From NCBI GenBank assembly GCA_973895155.1, contig OZ316897.1:11966001-12030000 (forward strand): a stretch of 64,000 nucleotides of DNA. The letters run 5' to 3'. The stretch's first letter is position 1; each line of letters begins with the position of its first letter. Positions 48,364 to 61,399 of the stretch are shown in pieces. The notes below the pieces were generated by a model. The model saw only the letters and a program-made list of their open reading frames with translations, ran no database searches and had not been told where the DNA came from. The translations under genes were made by a program, and so were the position numbers. Source of the DNA: Marsupella aquatica. Taxonomy: Eukaryota; Marchantiophyta.

Positions 48364-49283
48364 GATGTATCGTCAGCCTCGGACGACGGTACAGGAGTGG
48401 GTTGAGTGGGTTGAATTGGGTCTGGGTTTTATTATTTTTAATGACGTTCTATTATTTTTATCGTTGGTGGGTCTTTACTGTCGTTTTATTGGCTCGCTAC
48501 AATTTGCATTACTGTTTTATCAGGTTGGGTTTTGTTAATTAATTTTCTACTGGTCGGAATTTTTTTGTCCCAATCATGAGTGTGGGGCCTTTCTTTTTCG
48601 TTTTTTCCGTGTTTTCCGTGTTTAATATAATTTTTTTAATAGGTTTTTCCTGTAGTTTTCTGTACTGTACTTTCATTCAGACGGGTCTTTCTAATCTATT
48701 TTTATTGGATTGGGTCGTACCACTTGGAGTGGTCCAAAACAATCGCTTCTGCTAATTATGATACAATTTGTTCCTGCATTATCATTAGCAGTTTATTTTT
48801 CAAGTGACTTTGCGTTTTTCTTGGTGTAAAGGGTAGCTGATTGGGCCCAACTTGCCAAATTGTCAATGCTCTTAGAAATGCTTTTTTAACTTGATTATGA
48901 GCCAAAGCAGCAAAGGACCACAGCTCAATATGGAACCTAGCTCCTGTTACTGGGACTGGCCCTCACTTTGCCTAACAACCTGGGGAAATGACCATAAGAA
49001 GGGGAGGAAAATTGTCAGCAGTTTGCTTGAGAGCTCAAGCTCAGGCAGCTTCAAGCCTAGGGGGACAAGCTTTGCAAAATTGTGCAGGTGAAAGGGAGAG
49101 ATGGGGAGCCCAATGTAAGGTTTGAACATCAACCTTGCAGCCCAAGTCCTCCGGGAAGGTAAACATATCATCAAATTTTGGGGGAGAAAACCGGGCTGGT
49201 ACCCGGCTTCTTGCAGTAGGTTCATACACAGCTATAGTGAATGGGTGACCATTGTGGGAGATTCTGTTGACCACTTATTAACC

Positions 49284-49313
49284 TGAGAGAGAGAGAGAGA
49301 TAGAGAGAGAGAG
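49284..49313. repeat. GA microsatellite
   Basis: (GA)n interrupted once by a T. Confidence 0.92.
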
Positions 49314-49683
49314 CATATGCTCCTGTAATGGCAGCATCTCAAGTGTGTCTATATGTTTAATGGGGAATTCTTGACCACCCTTGTCTTGCATCAGTCGTTG
49401 TGGTGGGGGCATGTAAAAATGTAAAAAGATTGTAATCTCTCCAGATTATAGAGTACCAGAGTTGTAACACTATCCATTTTTTTCAAGTTCACATTCCTAC
49501 TTTGATAATAAGTTTGAGAGCAATCTCTTACTTTCCTTTGACGCTACCATCATTTTTATGTTACTAACATATTTGCAGCTGATAAAGTTATTTTACTTTC
49601 ACCCTAAATCAAGTGCCATGTGACCAGGTGCAACTGGTCGTGCCAAATCCAACCTGTTTAGATCAATTTGGTGAGAGGTGTTA

Positions 49684-49963
49684 CCTCGGGGGTTTCACTT
49701 CCACAAAAATGACACATCACCTGCGACGAAGTATAAGGTAATTTTATTGGTTCAAAGGGAAAAATTAAAAATTTTCTCAGAATAACAATAGGGTCTTTTA
49801 AATCCAATTTTGATACTTATAAGAATATGAGGGTCTTTCTAACCATATTTTTGGAAAATTCCAAGAATATTCCAACTCTGTAGGGGGTGAACATTTAATC
49901 TTTCCAAGGCCTGAAAAAGTCGCAGGTGATGGGGAGGCCTCCATATAGTGAGACCCCCAAGGG
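49684..49963. mobile_element. MITE, copy 2 of the family at 8884-9163
   Basis: 280 bases with terminal inverted repeats: the left starts CCTCGGGGGTTTCACT and reaches CATCACCTGCGAC; the right, complemented, starts CCCTTGGGGGTCTCACT and reaches the same CATCACCTGCGAC. GTTA abuts both ends and may be a target duplication. Its terminal repeats are better preserved than those of the first copy. No coding frame. Confidence 0.8.
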
Positions 49964-51617
49964 CGTTACAAGTAGGACAGGTCGCAAACTTAGATCAGTT
50001 TGTCGGACACGCTTGTAAAAATAAATACCCAAAATCCATCTTGAGTGAAACTACTTTCATAACATGTACTGTTTATTGTTAAACATTTCAGAGTCTTTTG
50101 TGATTAGAGAAGAAAATTATACAGTGCCCGCACACTCTTGTTTAGTTGCAACCATAACATGCCTTGCCAAAATGTTTTTGCATGGAGGGGCATTATAGTA
50201 TAGTCTATAAGGAAACCATGGGGCATTGGGATATTTGTCATTTATGGAATATTACTGGGAATATCCTATTGGGGTAAACGTGTAAGCCATTCATCTTATT
50301 GTTGTTTGTCAGAGATGATATTGATTCTACTATATAGTCCCCAACTTAGCTAGTCTCATCTTTTGTGTAAGTCAAAAGTTAGATATGATTGTTTGGAGTA
50401 GTGCAAATCAGTCGATTATCCCTGTAATTATGGGATCAGTTATCACTAGTTTATATCAGGTATGAGTATCTCCCATCAGCCATAGGCTTGTGGAACCGTC
50501 CTACTCAGCAAGACTGCCACGATGACTCAGCGGACCTGTCAAGTCAAAAAATTGTCTGGAGAAGGTTAGCCAAGCAAAATTGTGCCTATAATTTTTTCAC
50601 TCTGCAAGGCTGTTAATTGAAAATTTGACTCAGGAAATTACTTTTCCAGCTTGAGGAGGCCACCAAGTCTAAAATTGACTTAGCAAGGTCCAGAAATTTC
50701 CACCTTGGCAAGGCTGCCGAGAGAAAAAAAAAAAACCAAACATCACATGATGTTGGGGTTTAGCAAGGGCACTCAAATTCACTAATGAGGGCAACTGGTA
50801 AGTACTCAGCTAGGCCCATTGATAGCTTTATACAACCTCAATCACAATGAGTCTTGTTAGGCATTTACTCTAAGGTCTAGAGTTACCATGTGACCATAAT
50901 TAGTCGAACCGCAATGATGTTTGGTGAAGGTCAGATGCGCTACTACGATATTCCCTAACAAGACTTAGTTAGGGAATGTAACTTACACTCATTGTTTATT
51001 TTTAATTTTGTTTAGGTGGAATTTGTGAAACCCCACACAAAAGGAACAATCAGTCATACATTTGAACATTAGACCTATGAGTCTCAGCTTAAGTGATCTA
51101 CCACACAACCATGCTTCTCTAGGCAACTTAGGCTAATTGTTACAGAATTACTTGAGAGAGTTTAGTTTGTGGAGACATGGAATGGTTGATGGACTTAGAG
51201 TTCAGTAAAATTATCGTGCGGTTCCCTTGGAAGTGGTCTCCGGTGAAATGAACCACATATTTCTTGTGTCTACTACTTGTTTGTTTGTCAGATGTTGCAC
51301 TTGTGCAGGTTGTCTATGAGTGGCCATCCTTTACTCAACGAGTCCTTGTTCCCTAACTTAATAGCCCATAAAAGTTGAGCCACTAGATTGGTGATAGACC
51401 TTTCTCCCTAAAGGTAGCGGTGACCCAGGGTACAATTGAACATGGACCTTCTACTAGTGAGTAGGCCTGAGTCATCTTGGCACCTAAGCTAGATAGAATA
51501 CCCTTGTGGGGGTAGTAAGAGAAAAATAAAGACTAACTCAGCACACACTGAAAGCAAACAAACCATCATCCCTCACAACATGTGGGTGAATTGTGAAACA
51601 ACCCATCTCATAAAGGC

Positions 51618-51805
51618 CCTTTCCCCAACAGCAAAGAAGGCTTTGCATAGAGGTGCAAAAGATAATCCTGTTGCTCATAGGCAGTTTCCTCCCACAAAAA
51701 GGAAATGATCCTTTCCCAATAGCAAAGGAGGATTTGCATCGAGGTACAAAAAATAATCCTATTGCTCATAGGCAGTTTCCCCTCAAAAAGGGAAATAATC
51801 CTGGC
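51618..51805. repeat. 91-bp tandem duplication
   Basis: GCAAAGAAGG at 51631 and GCAAAGGAGG at 51722 lie in two copies sharing AATCCTnTTGCTCATAGGCA. Confidence 0.9.
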
Positions 51806-52587
51806 ACGTCCCAGCCAGCAAGCTCCATTCCATACAGATGGATTGCGCTCTAACAGCCATATGACATGCATAAAAAATCATGGTGTCAATATTAATGTGA
51901 CAGAGTATGATCATTCTAATCTTAAAATCTTATGACAACAGAGATCATAGACGGCGTTATCTACAGTAGGTATTTACCAAACTATTTCCAAAGTATATAC
52001 GGGAGTATATGGAATCTGCGAAGATACCCTCTAGCCTTTAATTAAGTACAAATGGTCCTTACATTGCCCTCTCAGCCAAGGCTAAAAGAGAAAACTAATG
52101 GTTGGCATGGTGCATGCACTTCGAAGGATTTTGACCTTATATTCTATCTTTTCTTATGGCCGCCTTGTACATAGACATCCAATATTCCATCTCAACAATT
52201 CTACCTCAATCAAACTACAATATTTTCTAATGTTTGGAACCATGAGGTTGTAAATGAGGCACATCGGAGGCTAAGTAAAATCTCCCACTCGTGACTCTTG
52301 AAACTACTGTACTTCAGCTCCTCATGCCACCAACGATCAAGACGGTTCAACTCCTGTATTGAAACGAGACCGACTACCTGCCCTTTGAACATTGATAGAG
52401 TGGGTCTAAGTTGAGCTCAATAGATGTGGTACAAAAATAGCTCTGTGCAAAGATTCTCTCTCCAATTAGAATAGTCATGGTCTTCAAACTTCGATCTATA
52501 TTATGGGCCACTACCCTAGTTCTCTTTGGTAATTACCAAAGCAGTTAGATATCCTAAACTTGCAACGAGAAAGTACGGTAATTGCAC

Positions 52588-52690
52588 TTTTGCACTTTGC
52601 TAAATAGTATGTCAGTTTTGTACTTTCTAAACAGTATGTGCCTTTTATACTTTGTAAACAGTATGTCCATATTATACTTTGTTCAAGAAA
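52588..52690. repeat. 30-bp tandem repeat, about 3.3 copies
   Basis: Units share TTnTACTTTnTAAACAGTAT. The period is a multiple of three, so the plus frame shows a 10-residue repeat (NSMxxLYFV-like), but it is too short and isolated to be called a gene. Confidence 0.8.
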
Positions 52691-55600
52691 ATTATTTTGT
52701 CGTATTGGGAGCTTTCCCCTTGTTTGTTCCACTTTATCCAGTCTCTTGCGTTTGTTACTCTGTCTCCCAGTTGGGTTATTTTTTGCTCTTTGGCACTGTG
52801 ACATATATAAACGATGCTTTCGATACAAGATAAAAATTGAACTGTCAATCTGTCCTTATAACTACAGTAAAACAAGTGATTGCTTCAACCACAAGTTCTC
52901 AGATTAAATTTTCTTATCACATATAGTATAATCGTTTCTGCAAAAGAGCATCTATAGTAACAGTACTAAGAAAAAAAATTAGTATCATGGTCATCTCTTT
53001 AGTTCACCATTGGGATGAACTATGATTCAAAGTTGAAGATTTCATCCAGATATATCTCTACTTTCCACATTAGATTACATCTCAAATAGGTCATATTTTA
53101 AAGAAATCATTACAAAACTGTTTCAGGGTATGAGAGGCTTATGAGTAGAGGGTGCAATTTAGGTCTATTTATTACAAAATAGCCGTGGTGATTTATAGGC
53201 AGGCCATGGCCCCTTTTGTAGTCGCAACTATGGTTTAAATCTCCACTTTGGATTTTGGAATAACTACATATTTATTTAAGTTGATGCTCACATGGACCAC
53301 AATGTTTCACCTTAGTATTCCCATGGACAAGGTGAGCATTCACTATGAAAAGAAAACATAGTAACCAAATTTCACATTTCAGAGATATGTCTCCAAGCAA
53401 GTTTTTTTCAAATATTGTATATATGAGGACTTCAGTTGGTGCTGTTTTGAAATTCACCCATAGTTCTCATATTTACAAGTATTTAATATGTAATTTTTTT
53501 TGGCTTTCATTAAGTCAGATATTGATTCAAAGTGACTATTTGAAGTTGTCATGCTTACATTTAGATGAGGGCCATAGGACCTTCATACCGTATGCTTACT
53601 TACTTCACTGTGAAAAATGGTCCATGCAAGAATACAAACGAAGAAAGAGAGAAGGTTAATGTCCTTTATTGAAACCTTGTGAGTGTTTGTTATATTTATA
53701 CATGGCTCCAAAATCTGAAACCAAAGTCAGGATGGACCACATCATGGTGGTCCTTGCAAGAATGAGGCCCATATTTTGATGATTATATGTTTTAAAATAA
53801 CTTTAGATTCGCAACTGCAAGGCAACTAGAGAAAGAGGAGACAGATAGCATGAGCACAAATATTTCATATTAACACAATGAAAATTAGTCTAACAGAATT
53901 CACCCATCTGCACTTTGTGATGACAGCCTCAAGGACGCTGGCCATAAAATCACTCTCACTTTTATGGAAGTGTAGCTTATCTACTCCTCTACCAAAACTA
54001 AAAAATGTTGGAATTCATGAATATCAAATTATTAAACTTAAACTCAACTTTTGAAAAATGTGATCCATAGGGGTTTCAAAGACCAACCTTGTGTTCCATG
54101 AGGACTTCAAATTCCCAAAATTTACTTTATATATAGACAATTCAAAAATAGAAAATTGGGTGTTTTGATTGGGGTGGCTCAAGGGCAATCTCTCCTTTAG
54201 GTTAAAATTATATGTCTGAATTGCCAATTTTTACTAAATTAACCTATGGGCTTGCTAAAAGGCAAATTTATCCTTTTCCAGCAATAGTAAATAAACCTAT
54301 TTGATCTGAATTGTCGATTGCGTACTAGATTTTATGCTGTCTGTACCATAGGAAACAAAACATTGCCTACTAGGGGGACAGACATAATTATTTGATGGAC
54401 CCTCAAAATGAAAAATGTGACTTGGTGGAACCCATGAATGATCCAGGCGGTGAAAGACTTTAAATCAATGTATTTAAAATCTCATGGAGGTCCATCAGTG
54501 GGTTTTCTATTGAGGGGTCCATCTATAAATTCCTCTACTAGGGGGAGGGACAGACTTGATGGGCTCCCAAAGTAGGACCCCAAAATATCACCCCCATGGC
54601 ACCATATTATTGGTGAATGCGACATAGCTTCATCCTCAGCGTTTGCTCAGCCACCAAAAAAATATAAAATAAAACCTTTCTCAACTCAGTGCAATTTTGG
54701 AAAACTGGAATATCTTAGTCCACAAATTGTGAAAAATGGCATAGCGAAGTCCAAAGGTAACCGTCGACTTCATATTGTGGTCATAGCCCAGTGCAAAATT
54801 ATTATCGATAGGGTATATTGATAGCGCCTTCATTTTCGCCGCATCTTACGCGATCGTGCTTTATCCGTCAGATCTAATTAAACGCGTCAGCTTTTGTATA
54901 ACTCGTGGAAATTCAGGATATACACTTTAGGGAATCTATATAAAGACAGAAAAGTCAAAAAGCGAGAAGGCGCAAAAGACAAATCCCATTCATAGTGGCC
55001 GTGTTATTTGTATATATGGACGACTGAGATCGAAGATACTGATTGTGTGTAGTCAAGATCTGGCTCTCCAGGAATAGTTATTTCGGCTGGGTTTAGAATT
55101 TTCTACACCTACATCTAGACCTTTGAAAGCCTAGTGTTGGTGGTCTAGATGAGGATATTCTATGCAGAAACTTGCCCTATAAGACAAAATGCTGGAAAAC
55201 CCAAGATTCCCTTAAATTCACTTTGTCGTGCAAGTATCCTGGAAAGTAAAATTGGCAATCACCGAGAGGTGCAGACCCCAACAGGGCTTGCAAGTAACCT
55301 CTACGGGACTAGTCAAATGGCCTATGCACAGGAGTACGCCACCCAAATGCTCAGGTAAACCAGACCTTGGGTTAATCCAACACCTCTTGAGGGGGTTAAC
55401 TCTCAATAGGACACAATTGAAAAGTGAAAGTGGACCCTAAAAAGGGATGGAAGCAAAGATTAACAAAACTGACATTGACCTTAAATTAGGACAAAACTAA
55501 GAGTGACTCAATAAAGACAATATAGAAGTGAGGGTGAAAAAAAATAGCGACAGCATCTTTCCTTTGCAAAAATAAATAAATTATCATGGTATCACCATAA

Positions 55601-55771
55601 AAATTTATTAAAAGAAAAAAGAAAAAAAATGAACAACAGCATCTTTCTTTTGGAAGATTTTTTTTTGTCTTAGTTTCTATTTAAGTTCAAAGAATGGGTA
55701 ATCAGGCTAGCGTGTCAAAATTTTAACCAGCCAGTGATCACTTGCAACCAATACCCAGACTCCCCATGCCA

Positions 55772-56488
55772 GTTCTTTGTGAGGGATATGCTTAATAGAC
55801 CCCCTCCTGGAGATAGTTTGCTTGATCAGCCCCCTAGAAACATTTTTGCCCCAATGGACCCCCTCCTTATGATCCGTACCCTTTGTTCTTCTATAATTTA
55901 TTATAAAGTGAGTTTCTGTCTTACAAAGACCAAATTGGGTCACTTGTCACTGTAGCCATTTCAACCACGAACCATGCTCAGAATCACAGTGACGAGCGTT
56001 GTCAAGCCGCAATTGTTCCCAGGCTGCAAACTGAACTATAGGCGTTGAACATTTGCGCCACTTATACATCGACATTAGGGTTATTCTCATACGAAGACAT
56101 TGACATGAATGTCTTCGCTTTATAAACATCATTCCGCATTTTTTTGATATCCTCCCATTCTGTTTTTCTTGTCCACGCTTGAACGGTGACGACTTCTCAA
56201 CGGCTTTTCACGAGGGGCATGGTTCACATGTACAACTGAAGTGAGGTTTAAGGAATGGGAGGCTTGGTCATTGTGATTCTGAGCATGGTTTGTGGTTGAA
56301 ATGGCTACAGTGACAAGTGACCCAATTTGGTCTTTGTAAGGCAGAAACTCACTTTATAAGAACTTTTAGAAGAACAAAAGGTACGGATCATAAAGAGGGG
56401 GTCGATTGGGGCAAAAATGTTTCCAGGGGCCTGATCAAGCAAACTATCTCCAGGAGGGGGTCTATTGAGCATATCCCTCAGTTCTTTA
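55772..56488. mobile_element. Fold-back DNA transposon with about 215-bp terminal inverted repeats (Mutator-like)
   Basis: The left arm 55780-55994 and right arm 56268-56480 are inverted copies beginning TGAGGGATATGC. They share blocks such as AATAGACCCCCTCCTGGAGA and GACCAAATTGGGTCACTTGT. Flanks carry GTTCTTTG (55772-55779) and GTTCTTTA (56481-56488), an 8-base target duplication with one mismatch. The spacer of about 270 bases has no ORF but includes a perfect 10-bp stem, CGAAGACATT/AATGTCTTCG, at 56092-56117. Long arms plus 8-9-base duplications fit non-autonomous Mutator-like elements; hAT is an alternative. Confidence 0.85.
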
Positions 56489-58640
56489 CTCACAAGCATA
56501 ATTTAAATATTAAACATTTGTAACCAATTAGATATAGTCTATAACTTCACTTTCCACAATAATTTGAATCAGATTGCGGATTCTGATATACATGATAACT
56601 TTTGTTAAGTAGAAACCTTACCATTAATATTAAACATGTTAAGGCTCAGCTATATGTCATGCAAAAAATAAAAGTGGGGTAGCTATAAGACCCCGGTATC
56701 ATGAGGCTCGGGTCGCACAGTCAGACCCTGTGGTGTTGGTAGACAACTATTATCATGTTAGTGTCCTGGGAGAAAATTTATAGTTCTAGCAATATACAGG
56801 TACGGGGACAGGTCCCATTAATTGAAACAACCTGAAAGTCATGTGGAGGTGAATGAATTGAACTTGATGGCTGAATTCTATCCTGAGCACTTTGTAAATA
56901 GCAGCCTGAGAGCATCTCCACAAGACTGTGTGGGAGGGGGTGGAAACCAGAACATTAAAGGTGTTGAGTGCGAGCCTGAATTGTCCACGCACTAGTGCTT
57001 GCCATATGGGCTGCCAAATACCAGCAACGCAAGTTTGCTGGCAGAAATTCATTAGCATCCATTTTGACATACAAATTGAACATGAAGCTTGTCCACTTCA
57101 ACCAAACGGAGCAGCAGAGCCGAATTGCAATAGGCTAGGTGCAGTTTCACAATTGGATCACCGATTGGAGGCATTGAGGCTGAATTTGCAGAGGCAAATT
57201 GAGATGAAAGTGGCCAATTTGAAGGAATTACAAGTCCATGGAGCAGGTCAACTTCAATGGGCCTCTGTCCACGTAGGGCAACAATATAACCTCACAAAAG
57301 CAAAGTAGAGGCGGGTCATTGCCAAAATATTGAGGCCCCACAAAGATCAAAAGAGGGAGTGAGGGAGTCGGGGAGGTAGCAAAGACCTACACAAATATGG
57401 GAAGATTACTTTGCCCCAAGTGAACACCGATGTACAATGAAATTGATTTTCAAAGACAGTTAAACATGACTATCGTATGCTAACAAAAGCAAATATCATC
57501 AAATATATGCTAAAAACTCGGTGTTCATTCCTGTGGAAGAACAAGAATGAGATGAAAAGATGTTTTGAAGTGTTTTGAGTGATTTATAGATGGTACTCAA
57601 CATCTATAAGAAAAATAGAATCTTAAACAAAACACAATAATTAACAAAATAAGAACAAAAGTGACATTTGTTGAATAATAGAATCTTAGAGCTTTTAGAG
57701 GTATAGTTTAGCAATATTTTAACTCCGTCACCATGTCTTAAGAAAGAGCTAGGGCATTATTTAAGACGTTGATAAGTCAGACAAACATAACCTTGCTATA
57801 ACTGCTCTCTAGGTTTCTATCATAAATCTAAGTTTAAGAAGTGTCTATGCTCACAAAACCCAAGATAAGTTTCGGATTGAGCATATAGTAATGTGTCATT
57901 AAAATGCCGGCAACATGTTTTCTTTTTCAACGATGCGCAATTCCAAAGGAAATCTAATGCACATTAAGTATACCACAATGGTACTTCAAATCCGTGAATT
58001 AAGAATGTCGCTACTTCTTAACATACAGATTTCTCTTCCTTGATACATGCAATACTTATCTTCCGAAGATAAGTCCTTCATGTAACAGAACTTGATAACA
58101 AATGTTGTAGTTTGAATTAGGCACCGACCAACGGATCTTCCAATACAAACAACAAGTTGTATTTTTATGGGTTTTACTTCTTACGGTAATTGCAACATGC
58201 ATTACCATACGAAGGAGGGGTAGACTCCTAGCACAAGTAATCAAATTCCAAGGTATACATATCTTCCTTGCAAAAATCCATTACACGTACAAGGGACAAA
58301 ACTCCAAGATGAGGAGATGCAGATAACTATCCACACTATCTCAAAATGAGACTGGTATCACAATACGTACATGAGATCGCCCACTGGCTAAGGAGAATGA
58401 AGAGACATGTCTCTTCATTTCCTAAGTCTAAACTAAGTAAACTTCATTTTCTAAGTCTAAACTAAGTAAACTAAAGTCAACATTGACTAAGGAATAGTCA
58501 AATAATCAAAACTAGAATAAGCTAATAAAAAGGTCTACAAACTAAGTAATAACCTCATAGTATAATAAGAGGGGGGTTAACTACAAGTAAAGGAAGGCGA
58601 GCTACATAACCAAGGGCTAACTTCCCTTTGGTCTTCTATC
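56489..58640. other. Intergenic, no supported gene
   Basis: The 126-codon frame at 56928-57308 has no recognised motif. A 29-bp tandem duplication (TTCATTTyCTAAGTCTAAAC) lies at 58413-58471. Confidence 0.5.
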
Positions 58641-60360
58641 CCTTCAAATATTGTCGACGAAAAAGATCCTCAAATAAGTCATGGCTCATTGGTCTTCCGG
58701 ATGGGATGTCCATCCGGTTCGATCCAAACAAAGTAATCTGATGGCCACGAAATGTCTGGGGCTGGAAGAGGGAAAGGTGCAATGACCTTTCTACAATGGT
58801 AAACCTAACTCCACAAGTCAGGAGTCTCAATCAATGGTAGTCTCAGCTTGTCGATAGGTAGCCATAGAATACCACGAGAAATTGGAACCATGTCGTAGGT
58901 ATGTGGAAAAGGAAAAAACTCACGACCAAACATAAGTGGAGGTAAGAGAGGTGCAAGAGAAATATGTGCATCGATGAGTGACATAATCATCCTATCAAAC
59001 TCGGCGGGGAAGACATAAAGAGGCTCAATATTGGCAACAGAAGAGACAATAGGAGGCTGAGACATCAAAGGGGTAGGAGCTATAAAGGGTACACTGGGAG
59101 ACTCTACAGTCTCAGGCTCAGTCTCAGTCTCGGGAATAGGCTTAGGAGTGGGTTCATTTCCTTCCCTAGTAGGAGAGGGAAATGAATCATCAGGGGGCGA
59201 TAGGGTGGTATCCTCAATGGGGAAAATGGATCTGGAGGGGGTACTGGTGAAGGGGGTAAAGGCTCAAGGGTAGGAGATGGAGGGTGCTCGGGTAAAGGGG
59301 GTGTAGGTGTGGAGGGAAGAGGAAGTAAAGGATCAACAATAGGTATCTCTAGCTCATCCTCATCCATAGGGTGGTCAGGCTGTGGTGAAGGTGCAGGAGG
59401 TGAAACATGAGGGGGTGGGGTGGAACGAGACTCAAAAATCAAAGTACGAATACGATCAAGCAATAACTGCATGGGAGTACAACTCAAGAGTCTAGTGGCC
59501 TCATCTACCAAATGCTGGTTGAAACCAGCCACACTAGCTAGTCTCTCGGCATCACCAACAAAATCAGTCCATGACATGTAAGAAGTGGAAGCAACAAAAG
59601 AGGGAGAAGTCATCCCTGGTAAATCTAGTGCTGTCGTTTGCTCCATTGGAGGGGGTCTCGGTGAAGTCATGGGCGGTGGAGTCAACTCTCTCGCTAACTC
59701 TGGCTGAGGAAGCTCAAAGTGTCTCACTCTCCTCCTCCAATCGCTCAGCTCCGCTGGTAACAAGTAGTCTCTCGAAAAGTAGATGTGTGTTAAGTAGAGT
59801 GTCAAATAGGTATCACAGGTAGTAGTCAGGACAGCCACCTACTTGGCAATCACCTCTGAAAGAGCTAGGGCCTAGTTGATCCTCCTCTTGCCGGTCCATG
59901 AAGCGATGATGGAGCTGGTCAAGTAAACCATAGCCCTGGTGGGTTTGGTCGGATGAAAGATAGGTACAAGGAATCAGAGTAAATGAGCTAACTCCTGGTT
60001 CCTACACTGATCAATCCTCCAACCAGACCTCTGGTTCTTGGTACCTCTAAAGTAGGGGACAGTCAAGTCCTCCCCAACAAAAATCAATCTCTCTCCCTCC
60101 TGGCTCAACTGGTACACCTCAAAAACAATGGCAACGGTACAAACATCAGCGGAACCTCTAGTAGAACTTTGGAAAGTGCAAGCTCGGGGTGAGCGAAGAA
60201 AATCGACAATGATGTATCCATGCACCATATCCCATGGAATGAAAAGTAAAGAACTCAATCCTATCTCTACCAGGTTACTGAGAAGTCAAAAGTAAGCCTT
60301 AGGACCTGGTGGTAAGGTCACCCTAATGGTCTTACTAACTGGCAAGGTTCTGGTTGCCAT
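58641..60360 (-). pseudogene. Decayed Pro-rich ORF relic, probably transposon-derived
   Basis: A minus-strand frame opens with ATG at 60360 (MATRTLPVSKTIRV) and can be followed for about 1.7 kb through six premature stops and one frameshift. Stops are at 60286-60288 (TGA), 59974-59976 (TGA), 59839-59841 (TAG), then after the frameshift near 59216-59224 at 58805-58807 (TAG), 58679-58681 (TGA) and 58670-58672 (TGA). The middle section is Pro-rich and acidic (SPPAPSPQPDHPMDEDELEI). The later part has SYMSWTDFVGDAERLASV upstream and YFVWIEPDGHPIRKTNE near the end. I do not recognise the family. A gag-like or host-like transposon protein is my guess. No reverse transcriptase, integrase or LTR is visible nearby. 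All six stops are TGA or TAG, none TAA. Confidence 0.6.
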
Positions 60361-61399
60361 AGCTTCCAAGAAAACAGAAAAATCTAGGGAAACAATCCAA
60401 CTCAATACTCCTGAATGGCTGACCTTGGGGAATCGAGAGTGAAGGTATAAGTTCCTGAGGTAGCTATGCTGCTTCTAGAGAAAGAATGAGCAAAAAATGT
60501 CAAGGAGGAAGTAGTACTGATTAGTTGAAATTTGAAACTCCATAGCTTTTCTGATTTGAAGATATCAAAGAGCTTCTCTGATTCAATACTCCTCAACGCC
60601 TTATCAATGACAGTTCAGAATCGGGGTGAACGATCTCTAGGCAGATGCGCTGCTATAGCAAGTGGAATGAGAACAAACAATGGTCGAACGAGTGAGCATC
60701 GAAGGTCAAAGCTCGCGCCCTACCATCGGCCGCCATGGACGTCCTTGAAGAAAAATGAAGAAAAAGTGGTCGGGCCGGTGCAGACATCTAATTAGGTTGT
60801 GGCAAGGTGGACGTCCCAGACGTCCCTACATGGAGGCCGTCCAAGATGTCCTTGGGTTTTCTATTCTGGCCATCGTGGGAGGCGTCGGGCCGTCCTTGGG
60901 TGAAAAGGTGGACGTCTCGAATGTCTTTTACACTGGGCCGTCCAAGACGACACTTCATTTTTGAAATGTTTTCAACTTCCTGCCGTCTTGACATCTAATA
61001 TGTTTAAACCAGGATGGCCTTGGCGTCTCCCAATGGTATCCTCACCCATTCAAGCTTAAACTAGATTAATTTTGCTTAAAGGGGCCTTATAAGGACTTAA
61101 AGATTTAAAAAAATTATGGTTTTTGATACTTTAACTCTCCTTTTGGAATAATCACCTAATTGCAATGACCAGAAGACTCTTTCAATTGATCTGAAAACAA
61201 TTAACTCTGTGAAAACAGTGGGGAAAAAGTAATGTGCACGCCTAAGAGGGCAAGATAGGAAAAGACAAAACCAACACAAAACGGAGGAGATGGAGAACCC
61301 TCAGAGAAAAGGAAGAGGGCCAAACCAATCCATTCTACCTTATGGGAGAAGACTCTTTGATCTCATTTTTGACTTCAATGTAAAGACTTTCCACAACAA
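60361..61399. other. Intergenic, GACGTC-rich, no supported gene
   Basis: 60730-61000 is dense in GACGTCC, GGCCGTCCAAGA and similar short motifs, comparable in style to 10440-10790. No ORF has a family signal. Confidence 0.45.

Larger units (their letters stand above)
48364..55770. other. Long AT-rich gene-poor stretch
   Basis: No supported gene. Frames are short and unrelated to known families. It holds the MITE at 49684, a GA microsatellite, and duplications at 51618 and 52588. An isolated TATATAAA near 54940, with an ORF of 69 codons at 55149, could be an orphan promoter but nothing else supports a gene. Confidence 0.5.

Noticed and set aside
54938-55358. TATATAAA followed by a 69-codon frame
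   Set aside because: A TATA-like word alone in AT-rich DNA is weak, and the frame has no family signal.
56928-57308. 126-codon plus frame
   Set aside because: No recognised motif, no promoter or splice evidence, and surrounded by transposon-rich DNA.
59104-59838. Intact 244-codon Pro-rich gene on minus
   Set aside because: The same frame continues upstream past stops and the last 35 codons are out of frame after an indel; it is part of a relic.
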